From NCBI GenBank assembly GCA_028571685.1, contig CM053141.1, positions 136,118,833 to 136,182,832 on the forward strand: DNA of 64,000 bases, read 5' to 3'. This DNA is from Heterohyrax brucei. Lineage: Eukaryota > Chordata > Mammalia > Hyracoidea > Procaviidae. The notes under the pieces are model-generated. The model saw only the letters and a list, made by a program, of their open reading frames with translations, searched no databases and was not told the origin of the DNA. The stretch's first letter is position 1. The number at the start of each line of letters is the position of its first letter. This document shows, piece after piece, positions 1-11,018 of this stretch. The translations under genes were made by a program, and so were the position numbers.

Positions 1-1060
1 ACCCTAGCAGACTGTATAACAAGCAACTGTGCTAATTTCAATCTGTAATCAGTCCCTACATTAGCATAACTTTATTTATTTAGCATTAAGGCAACAATTT
101 AGAGACTATAATTTAGTTGGAAATGTCAGTAATTTTGCAGTGGCAGATTGTTGTTGCAAAGCTACCTCTATTTGACCTTACAGATGCCAGGACTAATTAC
201 TTTAATTGCATTAATTGCACTGACCATCCTGGTGTTTAATGTAGTTGCAGTTCCTCTTTAACCACTGAACAAATCAACCTGGCTGAATTCTCCATAAAAT
301 GGGCCACTGCTCCCTTCAGAATCTCCTTTGATTGTTTTATGCATTTTGAGAGATCAGATAATTCACATTTTACATGTGTTCTCATTTAGATCATGAATTT
401 GAAGAAAGCCTTTGAAGAAAAAAAACAGAACAAAAAACTGTATTTCCTGGCTGGTTCATATTGCTCGTTGTTGATTTAATTGGAGTGTAGTTAGTTCGCT
501 AATGACAAAGAAATGTTTAATAAATGCGGGTGGAAATTTTGACTGTAAATTAAAACTCTCATTTCACGTTTGGGGATGAAGATCATTTAACAATATGTTC
601 TTTGCTTTTACCTTACAGACTGAAAACAAAACTTTCTTTGGAATTTCACTAAACATAGATTGAAATACACAGCTGTGTCTTAACTCATGACGTACGGCCT
701 TGTGAACCTAAGAAACGGGTATCTTTGGCCAACAAGGAATGTTCCACTGTACATTTAATAAATAATTTACTGCCAAGAATACATCTACTAGTTGAAATGG
801 AGTACACTTGGGGTACCCCATTCATACATGAACTCATGGAATCTGAAACACAGAAAGATTAGATGACATCTAGTTCATCTGATCAGTCAAGAAGGCAGGT
901 TATCAGCTTCTCATAGTTTCTTCCAGGTGATCCCATAATCTCTGTTTAAACACTTCAGGAATTTTCATGGTTACTCAGATTGCTTTGTTCAGTAACTTGA
1001 ATTGCTATCATGTTCTTCCGTATTGATACATATTCACTGGTTAATAATAATAGCAAACAT
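1..1060. other. unique AT-rich sequence, no gene seen
   Basis: No recognisable repeat or long open frame. The sequence is AT-rich and contains several TAATTG, TTAATT and TAATGA cores between about 170 and 620, the kind of composition seen in conserved non-coding elements, but conservation cannot be tested here. Confidence 0.6.
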
Positions 1061-1064
1061 AGTA

Positions 1065-1280
1065 CTGAGTAACTACTCTATGTGCCAGACACTGTTTTAG
1101 ATACTTGGCATATGTAAGTACTCATTCAATCCTCCCAGCAATCCTATAAGACAAGCATTATTATTATACATGTGAGATAATGGAGGCACAGAGAGTTTAT
1201 TAACTTGGCCAAGGTCACACATCTGTCAGAGTAAAAACTCAAACCGAAATATTTGGGACTGGAGCCTCTGAGCTTGACTT
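1065..1280 (+). repeat. MIR SINE relic
   Basis: The line reads through the MIR body in consensus order: 'tatgtgccagacactgtttt', a stretch resembling the 'aatcctcacaacaaccct' core, then a segment like 'gaaactgaggcacagagagg' and 'caaggtcacac'. MIR is an ancient tRNA-derived, L2-mobilised SINE shared by mammals. It is diverged and inactive. Confidence 0.85.
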
Positions 1281-1554
1281 TCAGGCTAGATGGCCTCAGA
1301 ACTGGATCAAATTTGTCCTCTAAGTCTACAGTGAATAATTCCTTCACATGCAGGAAAACAGCCCTTCTGCTACATTGGTGACATCTAGCTAGCCATCTCT
1401 GGTTTGTCACATGGCAGAGTTTCTAGATTTCTCACCATTTAGATCATCGTCCTATCTGCAAGCTCCAGTTTGGCCACATGCCTCTATAAAGTGAGGCACT
1501 GCAGATCTGAATGAAATCCTAACATTCTAATTGTGTACAATAGTTGTCCAGGCT
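1281..1554. other. unique sequence, nothing recognised
   Basis: No repeat signature beyond the MIR edge and no credible open frame. Confidence 0.5.
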
Positions 1555-1780
1555 AACTTCTCTTAGTTCTCAGCCCGTGTGTCCTTACTTCCTGAGGAAG
1601 CCTTCTCTGACCTTCCTACCTTCTCAGTCTACCTGAGTAAGCCTTGTGATGAGATCCAGTAGCAACACAAAGCTTTCTTTACCAGCATTAACTGCCCTTA
1701 ATTAAGCAGTTAAGTAACCCAGATATTCTGCCTCATTCGCCATCCATTTTCAATAGTCTTACTGTTCTCAAATCACTTCC
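1555..1780 (+). repeat. L2 LINE 3' relic
   Basis: Contains 'cctgaggaagccttctctgacc', which matches the L2 3' region phrase 'tcagagaggccttccctgacc', followed by a decayed remainder. L2 is an ancient mammal-wide LINE and this copy is a short inactive fragment. Confidence 0.6.
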
Positions 1781-1954
1781 ACACAAAACTTGGAGAAATT
1801 CACAAAACTCTTGTTTCCTTCAGGTTTGAGCTGCGTATTATAATTATATGAAGCTTTAGGCTGGGTTCTGTAGAAAAGCAAAACTATCATATGTATCAAA
1901 ACTGTATCATGTATAACATGTATATTATTTTATATATATGCATATATATGTATC

Positions 1955-2237
1955 TGTGGCGAGCCGGCCCCACACCCCCCGAGCGGCCGCACCCAAATAT
2001 GGCGCCTTGGCTTGTAGCCACACCCAGACCCAGAGACCTTAGAGCAGTAAACATCTTGCCTGCGCATGCCTGGGACACGCCCTAGCCCGTACGTGGGCCA
2101 GTAGTGATTGGCTGATTCATTCCGTATATAAGTGGAACTACTGAAAATGAACTCTCTCTCTGCTTGAAGACCAGAGAACGTGGTGTTGGTCTGTTGCTGT
2201 CACTCCGCCGCGGGTCGGTATCGGGGGGATAGCAACA
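1955..2237 (+). mobile_element. solo LTR of an ERVK-type (class II, IAP-like) retrovirus
   Basis: A 283-bp unit starts TGTGGCGAGCC and ends AGCAACA, so it has the TG...CA ends of an LTR. It is flanked by an identical 6-bp target-site duplication TGTATC at 1949-1954 and 2238-2243, the size typical of ERVK-type integration. Inside are an inverted CCAAT motif (GATTGGCTGA, about 2106), a TATA-like TATATAAG near 2125, and many CpGs, including CGCATG and CCGCCGCGGG. Layout and wording resemble IAP-class LTRs. No internal viral region is present, so it is a solo LTR left by LTR-LTR recombination. Retained CpGs and perfect duplications suggest a fairly young fossil. Confidence 0.8.
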
Positions 2238-2243
2238 TGTATC

Positions 2244-2312
2244 CATGTAGGCATATATACATATATACAAACATACATACACATATATGTGTGTGTGTAT
2301 GTATATAGGGAG
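2244..2312. repeat. TA/CA/TG microsatellite
   Basis: Alternating 'catatatacatatatacaaacatacata' followed by 'tgtgtgtgtatgtatata'. It continues the TA-rich tract before the solo LTR (1915-1954), so the LTR landed inside one microsatellite. Confidence 0.8.
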
Positions 2313-2790
2313 ACAGAGAGAATTTATCTCAAGGAAACGGCTCATGCAGTTGCAGGGCTGGCAAGTCCCAAGTCCACAGGTCAGGCATCAGGCCTCTTCT
2401 GACTAGCGTAGCTTCAGGGGCTGATGAATCCAAGAGCCACAGGCCAGATGGCAGGCTACTGGCTTGTGGCTACAAAGGCTGAGCAATCTAAGATAAACAG
2501 GTAAGATAGCAGGCTCAGGCTTAAGTTCCAAGAAACAGAGGTCAGATGCTGATGAGCATGCCAGCAAGTTCACATAGGTTGGATGCATGTCATACCCCCA
2601 AGAAAACTCATTTTCAACTACTTGGTTATAGTATATCTCATCATGGGAGTGTTTATATTATATTGGATCTCATTGTGGAAGTGAGTACATCATTGTATGG
2701 CTGCCGAACTACATCAAACTGCCAAACCACCTGAGAATCATGGTCCAGTCAAGTTGACGTACAACCTTAATAATTGGTTACACATGGTGA

Positions 2791-3216
2791 CTGCAGAAGG
2801 TAGAGATACACAGATGTCTTTATTAACTTTTTTAAAAATTCATCCTAGCACATCGTCTGGCTTGTAGCCCTTTTTCTAGATTTTTCTGGTAGACCCTTCA
2901 GATCTATTTTATGCCTCCCTTCATAGCCCTTTTATTTCTAGCCATTTTACTGGACATAGGCTGTGGTTCTGGCAAACCTAGATGCTTGCTAAGTCCTGTG
3001 CCAGAGTCTGCCTCCATGGCTGGCCTGATGCTGTTGCTCTCAGCTCACATTCTCGTTCCCCCACCTCTCTCCTGTTTGCTTTCTGCTTCTGCAAACTTGT
3101 TGAGAAATCTCCTTTCTGTCCATCTCAAACAGCATATCCAAAGCTTTTCTAGAGCTATGCAATGGGTTATTTTCTTAATTGTCCCTTCTTGGCCGCTCTC
3201 CAGTATACCTTCCTGT
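2791..3216. other. unassigned, gene-free stretch
   Basis: An open frame of 109 codons (2911-3240) exists but has no recognisable domain and runs into the neighbouring repeat. The cytosine/thymine-rich text with 'cctccatggctggcctgatg' could be an old repeat I do not recognise. Confidence 0.4.
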
Positions 3217-3595
3217 CTTAGTTACCTAGTGCTGCTGTAACAAATACACCACAAGTAGGTGGCTTTAAAGAAATGAAATTTATTTTCTCACAGTCCAAAT
3301 CAAGGTCTCAATTTTGGTGGTTCCTTCTTTGTTGGTGGCTCCAGGTATCCCTTGGCTCCTCAGTGTTCTTGGCTTGTAGATGATCCTCATGTCGCTTGAG
3401 TCCCTATGTATGTGTGTGTGCCTGTTCTGGTCTTTTTATAACTCAGAAGCCATTAGGTTTAATGTACACTATGCACTGGTGTATGTGTATTACCATAATT
3501 AAAGAACATTCTTATTTCCAAACAGGATCATATCCACAGATACAAGTGCCAAAATTCAACATATTTTGGGCAGGCACAAATCAATTCATAGCACT
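3217..3595 (-). mobile_element. MaLR-type (ERVL-MaLR) LTR fossil
   Basis: Begins 'ttagttacctagtgctgctgtaacaaatac', then 'ggtggctttaaagaaatgaaatttattttctcacag', and ends near 'gcacaaatcaattcatagcac'. This is the reversed layout of MaLR LTRs: the poly-A site region read backwards at the left and the LTR start at the right. No coding region is attached. It is old and broken. Confidence 0.6.
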
Positions 3596-4194
3596 TCCTT
3601 TTGGTGCTCATTCTGCCACTGCCTCAGTTCAGTGCTTCACTGTGTCTTGTATGGACCATTGCAATAGTTTCTCAGCTACTGACTTCTAGTCTCCCAGCTC
3701 TGTAATCCTTCAGACTGCTGCCTTCCTCCATGTAAAATCATTCAGTGTCCCCATTCTGTGTCTCAAAAAATGCCTTCTGTCTTCAGCCTGTAGGCACATC
3801 TGCCAGGCATTTTTGCGTTTTCAGTCTGAAGTTCATTCTTCTTGGTGGAGAAGACAGAGAAAAATAAGTATTGACTAATTCTATTTTCTCTTTGTCTTGT
3901 TAACATTACATCATAATCTCTTAGAAATGTGACTAAGAGTTCCTTGTTCTTGTTCGGTACTCGTTGGTAAAAGTAATTTTCTGTTATACTCTTGTTTTCA
4001 GCATCATTGAGCTCATTTCAGACTTTGTACTCTGTGATACCATTTTTCTAGGTTTGTGTCATCATATTGATTTTGTTCTTGGCTGCATGTTCCTTCAACT
4101 TTCAAACACATTTTTGAAAGTCTGAGCTCAGTAGAGAGTTCTCCATGCAATCATATTGGTTTCCTTATTTTTTCCTACCATATAAAGTAAATTT
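3596..4194. other. probable ancient repeat relics, not classified
   Basis: The first half ('ctgccactgcctcagttcag', 'tggaccattgcaatag') has the feel of an L2 fragment, and the second half of a decayed old transposon. Neither can be named with confidence, and no gene is visible. Confidence 0.35.
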
Positions 4195-4490
4195 TTTGTG
4201 TGTGTGATTGAGTCAAAATTTACCATACAATTCAAATTTGCATGCTCACCTATCTGCAGCTTCCTCTCCTCTTCTTGCCTGGTGACAGTACACTCCTCCT
4301 TTCCATTCCATATATGTCATATCCTCTTAACAATCTCTTGTCCCCTCCTCTCCACCATCTCCACTTGCATCTAGTAAGAGACCAGTAGGACGACAACCTG
4401 GATGCATAGAACCATAAAGTGTACACACAATATGGGTACTCTGTGTCCCCAAGTCCAATCCATTTCTATCAGAAGAGTTGTAGAGTAGAT
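4195..4490 (-). mobile_element. L1 3' end fragment
   Basis: Matches base for base in order the 3' end of the complete L1 at 44229-51210: 'gtgtgtgtgattgagtcaaaattt', 'tgcctggtgacagtacactcc', 'tcctcttaacaatctcttgtcccctcc', and 'agaaccataaagtg'. The element reads on the minus strand with its 3' end at the left. It is truncated to about 300 bp. Confidence 0.8.
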
Positions 4491-5070
4491 TTTTGTTACA
4501 GAATCACAATTTCATTGTCTCTTCCTTCTGGGCATATCTACCCTTTGAAAAGACTGACTAGGTTCAAATATACATTCTCTTTGAACTTTCTGAAATTTGC
4601 TTTTTCATAGAGTAGCATGCATGTCAGATACTTCTCACTGTTCCTATCATGGCTCATTTGGACTCTAAGAAGCTTTTCTTTCTCCCTAAGGTTCTCAGCA
4701 TGTGTTCTAAATCTGCTCTTCTTGAAGAGCAGAATCAAGTTGAGAGTAATCAAGTCAAAGCTGACAGTCCACATCTTTACATCCCTTTATCTGCCTTGTT
4801 GAAGATGTCCAGCCCTGGAGGCAAGAAGTGCTCCAAACCCCATACTGCCTGACGACTGTGGGTGATTGCACTGAACTCTGGGCCTTGTGCACAGGCACAT
4901 CAAAGAATGCCAAGGAACAGGGGTAGTGGGCAGCCTCTGCAGGGCCACCCACCCTCCTTACACTACAGGGAAGGGTACTGGGGGATCTGCTTATCCAAAG
5001 TGATTGAGTACCATCAGCCTTCTGTGGCTGCATTTACAAAGAGGTGTTCCTCTGAAGATGTACAATAATC
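4491..5070. other. unassigned stretch with protein-like but unrecognised open frames
   Basis: A plus-strand frame of 67 codons (4649-4852) and a minus-strand frame of 78 codons (4538-4774) overlap. Both look weakly protein-like and neither matches a family I know. Either may be a relic of an old DNA transposon or chance. No promoter, splice or poly-A context supports a gene. Confidence 0.35.
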
Positions 5071-5071
5071 A

Positions 5072-5231
5072 CACCAAACCCATTGTCATCAAGTTGATTC
5101 CAACTTTTGGTGACCCTATGGGACAGAGTAGAACTGCTCCACAGAGTTTCCAAAGAGCATCTGGCAGATGCAAACTGCCAGCCTTTTGATTAGCAGATGT
5201 AACACTTAACCATTATACCACCACAGTTTCC
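5072..5231 (-). mobile_element. AfroSINE, antisense
   Basis: Reads 'accaaacccattgtcatcaagttgattccaac', 'gaccctatgggacagagtagaactgctcc', and 'ttgattagcagatgtaacacttaaccattataccacc', which is the reverse complement of the afrotherian tRNA-derived SINE. The right end carries the tRNA-like head and the left end the RTE-like tail. Several CpG decays mark a middle-aged copy. Confidence 0.93.
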
Positions 5232-5319
5232 AATAGGCGGTAGAGAAGTAGAGAAGGCAAGACAGCCAACACAGAAGAAGTGGAAAACAAAGGCTAGAAT
5301 AAGAGGAGGGGACTAAGAT

Positions 5320-5640
5320 CTACTGAGACTGTACTGTGTGCCAGGCACCATGCCAGATATTTGTACATGCCTATTATTTATTTAGAAAACATAGTGGTGT
5401 AGTGGTTAAATGTTACAGCTGCTAACCAGAAGGTTGACAGCTCAAATCCACCAAGTGTTTCTCGGAAACTCTATGTGGCAGCTCTACTGTGTCCCATAGG
5501 GTTGATAGGGTTGGAATTGACAACAACAGGTTTTTTGTTTTTGTGTGTGTGTGATCATTCATTCTTCGTAATGCCACTGTAACACATAAAGATACTGAAC
5601 TTTGCATAGCTGGTCGATCTCTTCAAGTCCAGAGCCAGGG
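5320..5640 (+). repeat. MIR SINE relic split by an AfroSINE
   Basis: The left part has 'tactgtgtgccaggcaccatgccagatat', a textbook MIR head. The right part (5546-5640) continues with a decayed MIR body. The AfroSINE at 5385-5545 lies between, so the MIR is older. Confidence 0.7.
5385..5545 (+). mobile_element. AfroSINE
   Basis: Starts 'tagtggtgtagtggttaaatgttacagctgctaacc', continues 'ggaaactctatgtggcagctctactgtgtcccatagggttg', and ends in a T/TG-rich tail. It is inserted in a MIR. Confidence 0.92.
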
Positions 5641-5645
5641 AATAC

Positions 5646-7379
5646 AAAAGACAGGAATTAAATTTAGATTTAGAATGAGAGTTAGGATAAGTAATAAACA
5701 AAACAAAAACAGATGGTTGCTATTCTTTGCATTAAAGCATCTCGGTTTATATATATTATGAAGGTAATGACCTTTTCAAGGATGTGTATGTACTAACTAA
5801 TACCCATTCCAACAAACATTGAGATATATTGTTGTAAATTGATAGTAATTTTGTTGTATAGGACTGGAATTTTATCATGTCAACTATCTTGGAAAACACA
5901 CCCTTTGTTTGAATAATTATGCTGGACAAGTTTTTACTTATTTATTTTAATTCTGCTGACTAAGGTTCTTAGCAAAATGAGAAGGAAAAAGCACTATAGT
6001 GGTATTTCCCTAATTTGTGATCCTTAAGGGAACTAAGTCTTCTTGGTACATTACTGTCAGCTAAATATATAAATGTTTTGTCACAAGTCCACTTCTAGAT
6101 GTTAATGGAAGTATTGATTTTTACCTCTGTCTTTCTTTTGATAATGCCTGTTTACCATGCTCTATCCTCATCTCCATTCTGAGTTCTGCTCTCTTAAGTA
6201 TTAGTGTCAGAGGCAAGTGCCAAAACCACGGTGACAAAGCAAGTGTCAAGCCAGTTGCAGAAGCATAAAGAAGACTTAACTAATGGCATAGGTCTTCTAA
6301 GTCAATGGACCCTGTCTTGCCTAATTTCATTATCAATTCACCACAGAAACTTGACAGTGTCAGTATGTTAAGTTGAATTCAAAAGCTCGAAAATGAAAAG
6401 AGGAAACAAAAATTCAATTTCGGAGTCAGGTGAAAGCACTGTAATTCAGACAAAGTCATTACTATTGATTTACAGCTGCAGACTCCTGTCCAAATGTTTC
6501 CTCTTTAAGAATACTAATGATTTCCCATCCTAATATTAATAATCCAAAAGCTGTAAAAATTTTAAAAAGGTACATATTGTCTTATTTCTATCAGAAAGTG
6601 CCATGAGTGGGCGGTACTGTTGAGAATCAGTGGCTTCCAAGAGGCCATAAATTTTAGATGAAATATCCTGTTTGTAGACAGTGTCTTACATACAATCCAA
6701 TTATCTCTGATAACAGACTTGTTTGAGACAAAAGTTCCTGCTTCAGTAGTTTGGATGCTTAATTTTTCTTGTGGCAGAAGTGACCAGCCCCTCTGTGGAG
6801 ACAAGCCAGGGCAGTTTGGGGCTGGAGCAAGACACTCAGTTCCAAAAGAAACCCTAGAGCATGCCAGGTCAGCCACAGTGACTTAAAACAAAGCCCTGAA
6901 ACCAAGGAAAAGGAAACAGTTATTTGTGGAGAGCAGGAAATAGATATTAGGAGGAAATTGATGTATGTACAGTTAGTTATTTTCTACTGAGTATATTTAT
7001 TTACTCTGTGCTATTGTATTTTTGTAAGTTATACTAAATTATTTTGAAACAGTGTGTGAGAATGTATAAATGAAGACTCTTAAAACATCTCAAGTCACTT
7101 TATTAGATAAAAAGTGTACTAGAAATTCAGAAACCTCAAAGTTGCTTTAGAAATCAAAATATTATATTCTTATTTAATTTTGTTGTTGTTGTTAATAACT
7201 TGGTCGTATCTAACTACCTAGGTTCTTTGCAACTGCCTCAAAACTTGTTATTCTGGAAATCAGCTATTGTGATTGGTGCACATATTAAAGAGATTTAAAT
7301 TTCAAAATTTGTGTTCCCACAGCCTTCTGTTCGTATATGAATTATGACATTTTTTTTGTTTGCATTGTAAGTAATCATT
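5646..7379. other. unique sequence, no gene seen
   Basis: About 1.7 kb with no clear repeat. A 104-codon minus-strand frame (6562-6876) has no recognisable domain and no splice or poly-A support. A short GTTGTTGTT tract at 7180 may be a remnant of an RTE or SINE tail. Confidence 0.5.
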
Positions 7380-7600
7380 CCCATGTTGTTTTCCCATCAG
7401 TTCCTGGGAGTTCCTGGCAGTATCACAGAGTCCAGTGTCTGCTTGAGTCTTGGGGACAAAGAATACTCTATGAGGGGATTGATATTAAATTATGTAATGT
7501 AATTATTTTGCAGGATGGTTACAAGGATTAAATGAGATGGCATATAACAATTCAGCATGTAGCTGACATATAATGGAAACTCAATACTTTTCAGTCTTCT
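7380..7600 (-). repeat. MIR SINE relic, antisense
   Basis: 'ggatggttacaaggattaaatgagatgg' followed by 'agcatgtagctgacatataatgg' is the reversed MIR phrase for the body and head. It is ancient and inactive. Confidence 0.7.
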
Positions 7601-9127
7601 GCTTCCTTCTTTGAACTATAGAAAAAAATAACTTTTAATGAAATGTAGAATACTGAATATCATCTTCCTCCTATTAAGAAATAGGTATTCTGTAGAACTT
7701 GGTTTGCTCTTAAGAATAACCATATTTGAGATATTTAGAAATTTGAGGCTCAGAGGAATGGATGGGAACAGAAAAATTTGGGAAACAGAAAATTTGGCTT
7801 CCTTTCTCTCAACGAATCATGGGAAAGATGGCCAGAGGAGAAGGCTAGTCTTCCTTCTTCTACCTTCTTTTATCCGATCTGTATAATAATCTGTATCTTT
7901 TGTCTATCTTGAATGAACTTCAGTCTGTAGGCATAGGCTAAAGCTAGACCACTTTAAGGAAACTGTTGGAAATTTGGTGCTAGTGGCTCAGTTCAATGCC
8001 TCCTCAGACAGAGCTACTCATTATATTGTACAAATTCTGTGGCTGAGGCGTCTAAACTCTTGCAGTGGCAGATGACCTGGCATTTGTATCTTGCCAACAG
8101 ATTAACTTTTTCCCCTAAACTTGGAGTTGCTGAAGAATGCTCAGTTGCTATTCCATTCCTCCTGGAAGAAAATTCAAGGTAGTTATACAGAGGGAGGGGC
8201 AGTTTGTATCTAAAAGGTTTTAATTAAGTTGTTAAAAACATGATAAGTTGTTGGCCTCTGAGAAGGAATGGTTCCCCTCTTTGTAGTGATTTGCCAGTTT
8301 ACATGTAAGTAAAAATATTCCATGTGAAGCACAAATAACAGAAAGTTACAGCTACGCCCACGAGTAGCCTGTTCTATTCAAAAGAAAATGACCATTAAGT
8401 TTCCTTTGTGGTCAATTTTCATTAAACCGTAACTAGCAAAAATGAAAACAAAGACTCTAAGGAGCTACAAACAAAACTAGCAAAGGATGTCCTCTGAAAA
8501 CAATATTAGCCATTTTAACGATTTCTAAACACATCTCTCTCCATCGACTTTTAACTTCTTTCAGTTGGTGAGAAGGGTTGTAAAATTTCCTGTGATACCC
8601 AGTTCTTAAAATTTTCAGTCAGACAAGTGCAGTGCCTCTGATCGCTCAGGGTAAACTTTGGAAAGCACACCTACAGTGTGATCATAAAATAAACAACTTA
8701 GTTGCACTCTGGTCTCTGTCACTGGAGACATACAATATCAGGGGACTAACGGAGGACAGCATGGGGCTGATTCCCGTTACAAATGACTCCGGTTCATCCT
8801 CTTTCATTTAACTTTCTGTAAAATTTTCCTTTTCTTTGTCTGCCAACAAGACACTCTGGTTGCCTAAATTTCTTTATTTCAGGAAATAGGACGTATTTGA
8901 GATTCCGTGATCTACACAGGAACTAGAAAAAATGAGTCCAAGAATTTGAGACAAGTGTTAAGCCTGACTTACTTACTGGCCTCAGGGTTCTCATTAAAAA
9001 AGTAATAGACTCAAACATGACTTGGAAAAATGATTCCAGATATTTTATGACTCCGGAGTGTCCAATCCAATGCTGGATGTTTGATAATATAGATTAAAGG
9101 GTATCAGTCCTGTCTGCACTTCAGAAA
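7601..9127. other. unique sequence, no gene seen
   Basis: No recognisable repeat, RNA gene or convincing exon in about 1.5 kb. The open frames here are short and composition-driven. Confidence 0.5.
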
Positions 9128-9300
9128 CACCAAAAAGCCAGCAAAACTCCTTCCTGTTCAGTGGATCCTGACTCATGCTGACCCTATAGTACAGAGCACA
9201 AAAGCCCCGTAGAGTTTCCAAGGAATGCCTGGTAGATTTGAACTGCCAACCCTTTGGTTAGTAGCCACAGCACATAAGCACTGTGCCACGAGGGTTTCCT
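9128..9300 (-). mobile_element. AfroSINE, antisense
   Basis: 'agtggatcctgactcatgctgaccctatagtacagagc', 'gtttccaaggaatgcctggtagatttgaactgccaaccctttggttagtagcc', and 'gtgccacgagggtttcc' are the reversed tail, middle and tRNA-like head of the SINE. Confidence 0.92.
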
Positions 9301-9486
9301 AAGAAACTCTAGAAGTCTGAAAACAAGAAAAAAGGAGGGGGCAGGCAGTGGAAGGGTAGGAAAAAAATATATGCACTGAAAACAAATTCCAGTCATATGA
9401 AAATTACACAGTGAATGTCATGTTTGTTCCATCTAGCCTTCATAGCTTTTATTCTTCCATCCCACCAGTCTCTCTCACCTAGACTT

Positions 9487-9663
9487 AAAAAAAAAAAAAA
9501 AAAAATGCAGTAAACATGTTGCCATCAAGCGGATCTGACCATAGCAGACCTAAAGCCAGAACAGAGTTGTCCCGTATGGTTTCTAAGGAGCCCCTGGTGG
9601 ATTTGAACTGCTATGCTTTTGGTTAGCTGCTGTAGCTCTCAATTATTACGCCATCAGGGTTTC
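9487..9663 (-). mobile_element. AfroSINE, antisense, with an A-rich 3' tract
   Basis: Begins with a run of about 20 A on the plus strand (the reversed T-rich tail), then 'gttgccatcaagcggatctgacc', and ends 'attacgccatcagggtttc'. It lies immediately left of the Tigger element. Confidence 0.88.
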
Positions 9664-9667
9664 AACT

Positions 9668-10350
9668 GCCCCCCCCACAATAAATCCTCATTATTTGCAG
9701 ATTCTACATTTGCAAATTTATGTAGTTGCTAAAATTTATCTGTAATCCCCAAATCACTATTCAACGTAATTTTGCAGTCATCTGTAGACATGCGCAGAGC
9801 AGTGAAAAATTTTAGTTGCTTCTTGCCTACATCATCGGCTGAGATTTAACAAGGTGACACTCCACCTTCTTGTTTTGGCTGTCATTCTATAATTGATGGT
9901 CCTTTCTACAGTGCCAACTCTCAACGGCACTTGACTTGGCTGGCTTTTCTACAGTGCCATAGTTTTTCATTTTTGTGCTTTTCACCAGTGATAGTATTGT
10001 TTAAAAGGGCCTTCAAGTATATAGCTGAAGTGTCTTTGAATATTCCTAAGTGCAAGAAAATACCTGTATCAGGTAAACTTTGCTCTGGTATGAGTTATAT
10101 GCTATTGCATCTGAGTTCACCATTAATGAATCAACAGTATATATTAAACAAGGTGTTTTTAAAAAGAAACCCATGTAAGACAAAGTTTTACGTGTTAAGC
10201 ACTTGATGAAAATGTTGTGACCAGAGGCTCATAGGATCTGAGCCCTATATTTCTTCTAGCAGCGATGAATGGCTCAGTTTTCATTAATCACGTGTTCATG
10301 GTGACTAATAGAACATAGTCACCATGAATAACAGGAATCAATATTATATG
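9668..10350 (+). mobile_element. Tigger-type (pogo, Tc1/mariner) non-autonomous DNA transposon
   Basis: The left end 'aataaatcctcattatttgcag' pairs with the right end 'catgaataacaggaatcaatatt' as decayed inverted repeats. The centre (about 10010-10200) is the remnant of the transposase N-terminal helix-turn-helix region of pogo/CENP-B type, with residues such as LCSGMSY visible in one frame and degenerate flanks. At about 0.68 kb it lacks the DDE catalytic part, so it is an internally deleted, dead copy. Confidence 0.75.
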
Positions 10351-10809
10351 GTTGTCTAAGCCTCACTTCAGACCTGCTGAAATTAGTATATGTGCATTTT
10401 AATAAGCTTCCCAGGGGATGCTATTGCCCGGCCTGGTTAGGAGTCCCTCATCTTGGTGGTGTGACAAAATTCCCAGGGCTGTGCACCATAGTGGGTACAC
10501 TCTATGACGCATGATGTTGAGAATTTACTGGGTATATTAGACTTTGAAATTGCAGAGCTCTTATTGTATATACTTAGGAAGTCTTGTACTACTTGCTTAA
10601 GAAGTAGTCTAGTATAGCTGAAACAAGCCAACAGCCAGAGAAACCTGTGGCCTGGACTTAAGTAAAATGGTGTCTACGTATGACTTTGGCAAAAATTCAC
10701 TATATGACATTTTTGCCAGCCAAAGCCAAGCCATTTGCCACATGTAAAAAATTTGAGATGCGAATTAAAAGCTAACTGTAAATCTCACCTTTCTCGTCTT
10801 CTGTAACAG
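10351..10809. other. unique sequence, nothing recognised
   Basis: No repeat family, RNA gene or credible coding frame recognised. Confidence 0.45.
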
Positions 10810-11018
10810 TCCTTGGGTGGTATAAGTGGCTAGCGCTTGACTATCAAGTTAAAAGTTGGCAGATTGAGCCCACTGAGAGGTACCACAGAAGAAAGGCCTG
10901 CAGAGGTGCTTCCATAAATATCACAGCTAAGAAAACTCAGTGGAGCAGTTCTGTCTGTAACACATGGGTTTGCCATGAGTCAGAACCATCACAGTAGCAA
11001 CAAGTTTGGATTTTTGGT
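10810..11018 (+). mobile_element. AfroSINE, long variant
   Basis: The head 'ggctagcgcttgactatcaagttaaaagttggcag' and the tail 'gtctgtaacacatgggtttgccatgagtcagaacc' are SINE-like. In between is an extra block ('gaagaaaggcctgcagaggtgcttccataaatatcacagc') that the standard copies lack. It matches the block in the copies at 15145-15357 and 56699-56920. Confidence 0.8.

Larger units (their letters stand above)
1855..2790 (-). repeat. old LTR-like repeat with central TA microsatellite, split by a solo LTR
   Basis: Left end 'ggctgggttctgtagaaaagcaaaac', a TA/CA microsatellite, then 'gagaatttatctcaaggaaacggctca' and a far end 'gaatcatggtccagtcaagttgac' match, in reverse, a common mammalian LTR-type repeat. 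In its own sense it would start with a 'caacttggctgg'-like phrase and carry an AATAAA-like site near its 3' end. The family assignment (MaLR/ERVL-like) is uncertain. It is broken and old, and is interrupted by the solo LTR at 1955-2237. Confidence 0.4.

Noticed and set aside
2911-3240. 109-codon hydrophobic open frame
   Set aside because: No domain recognised; it runs into the LTR at 3217 and lacks any gene context.
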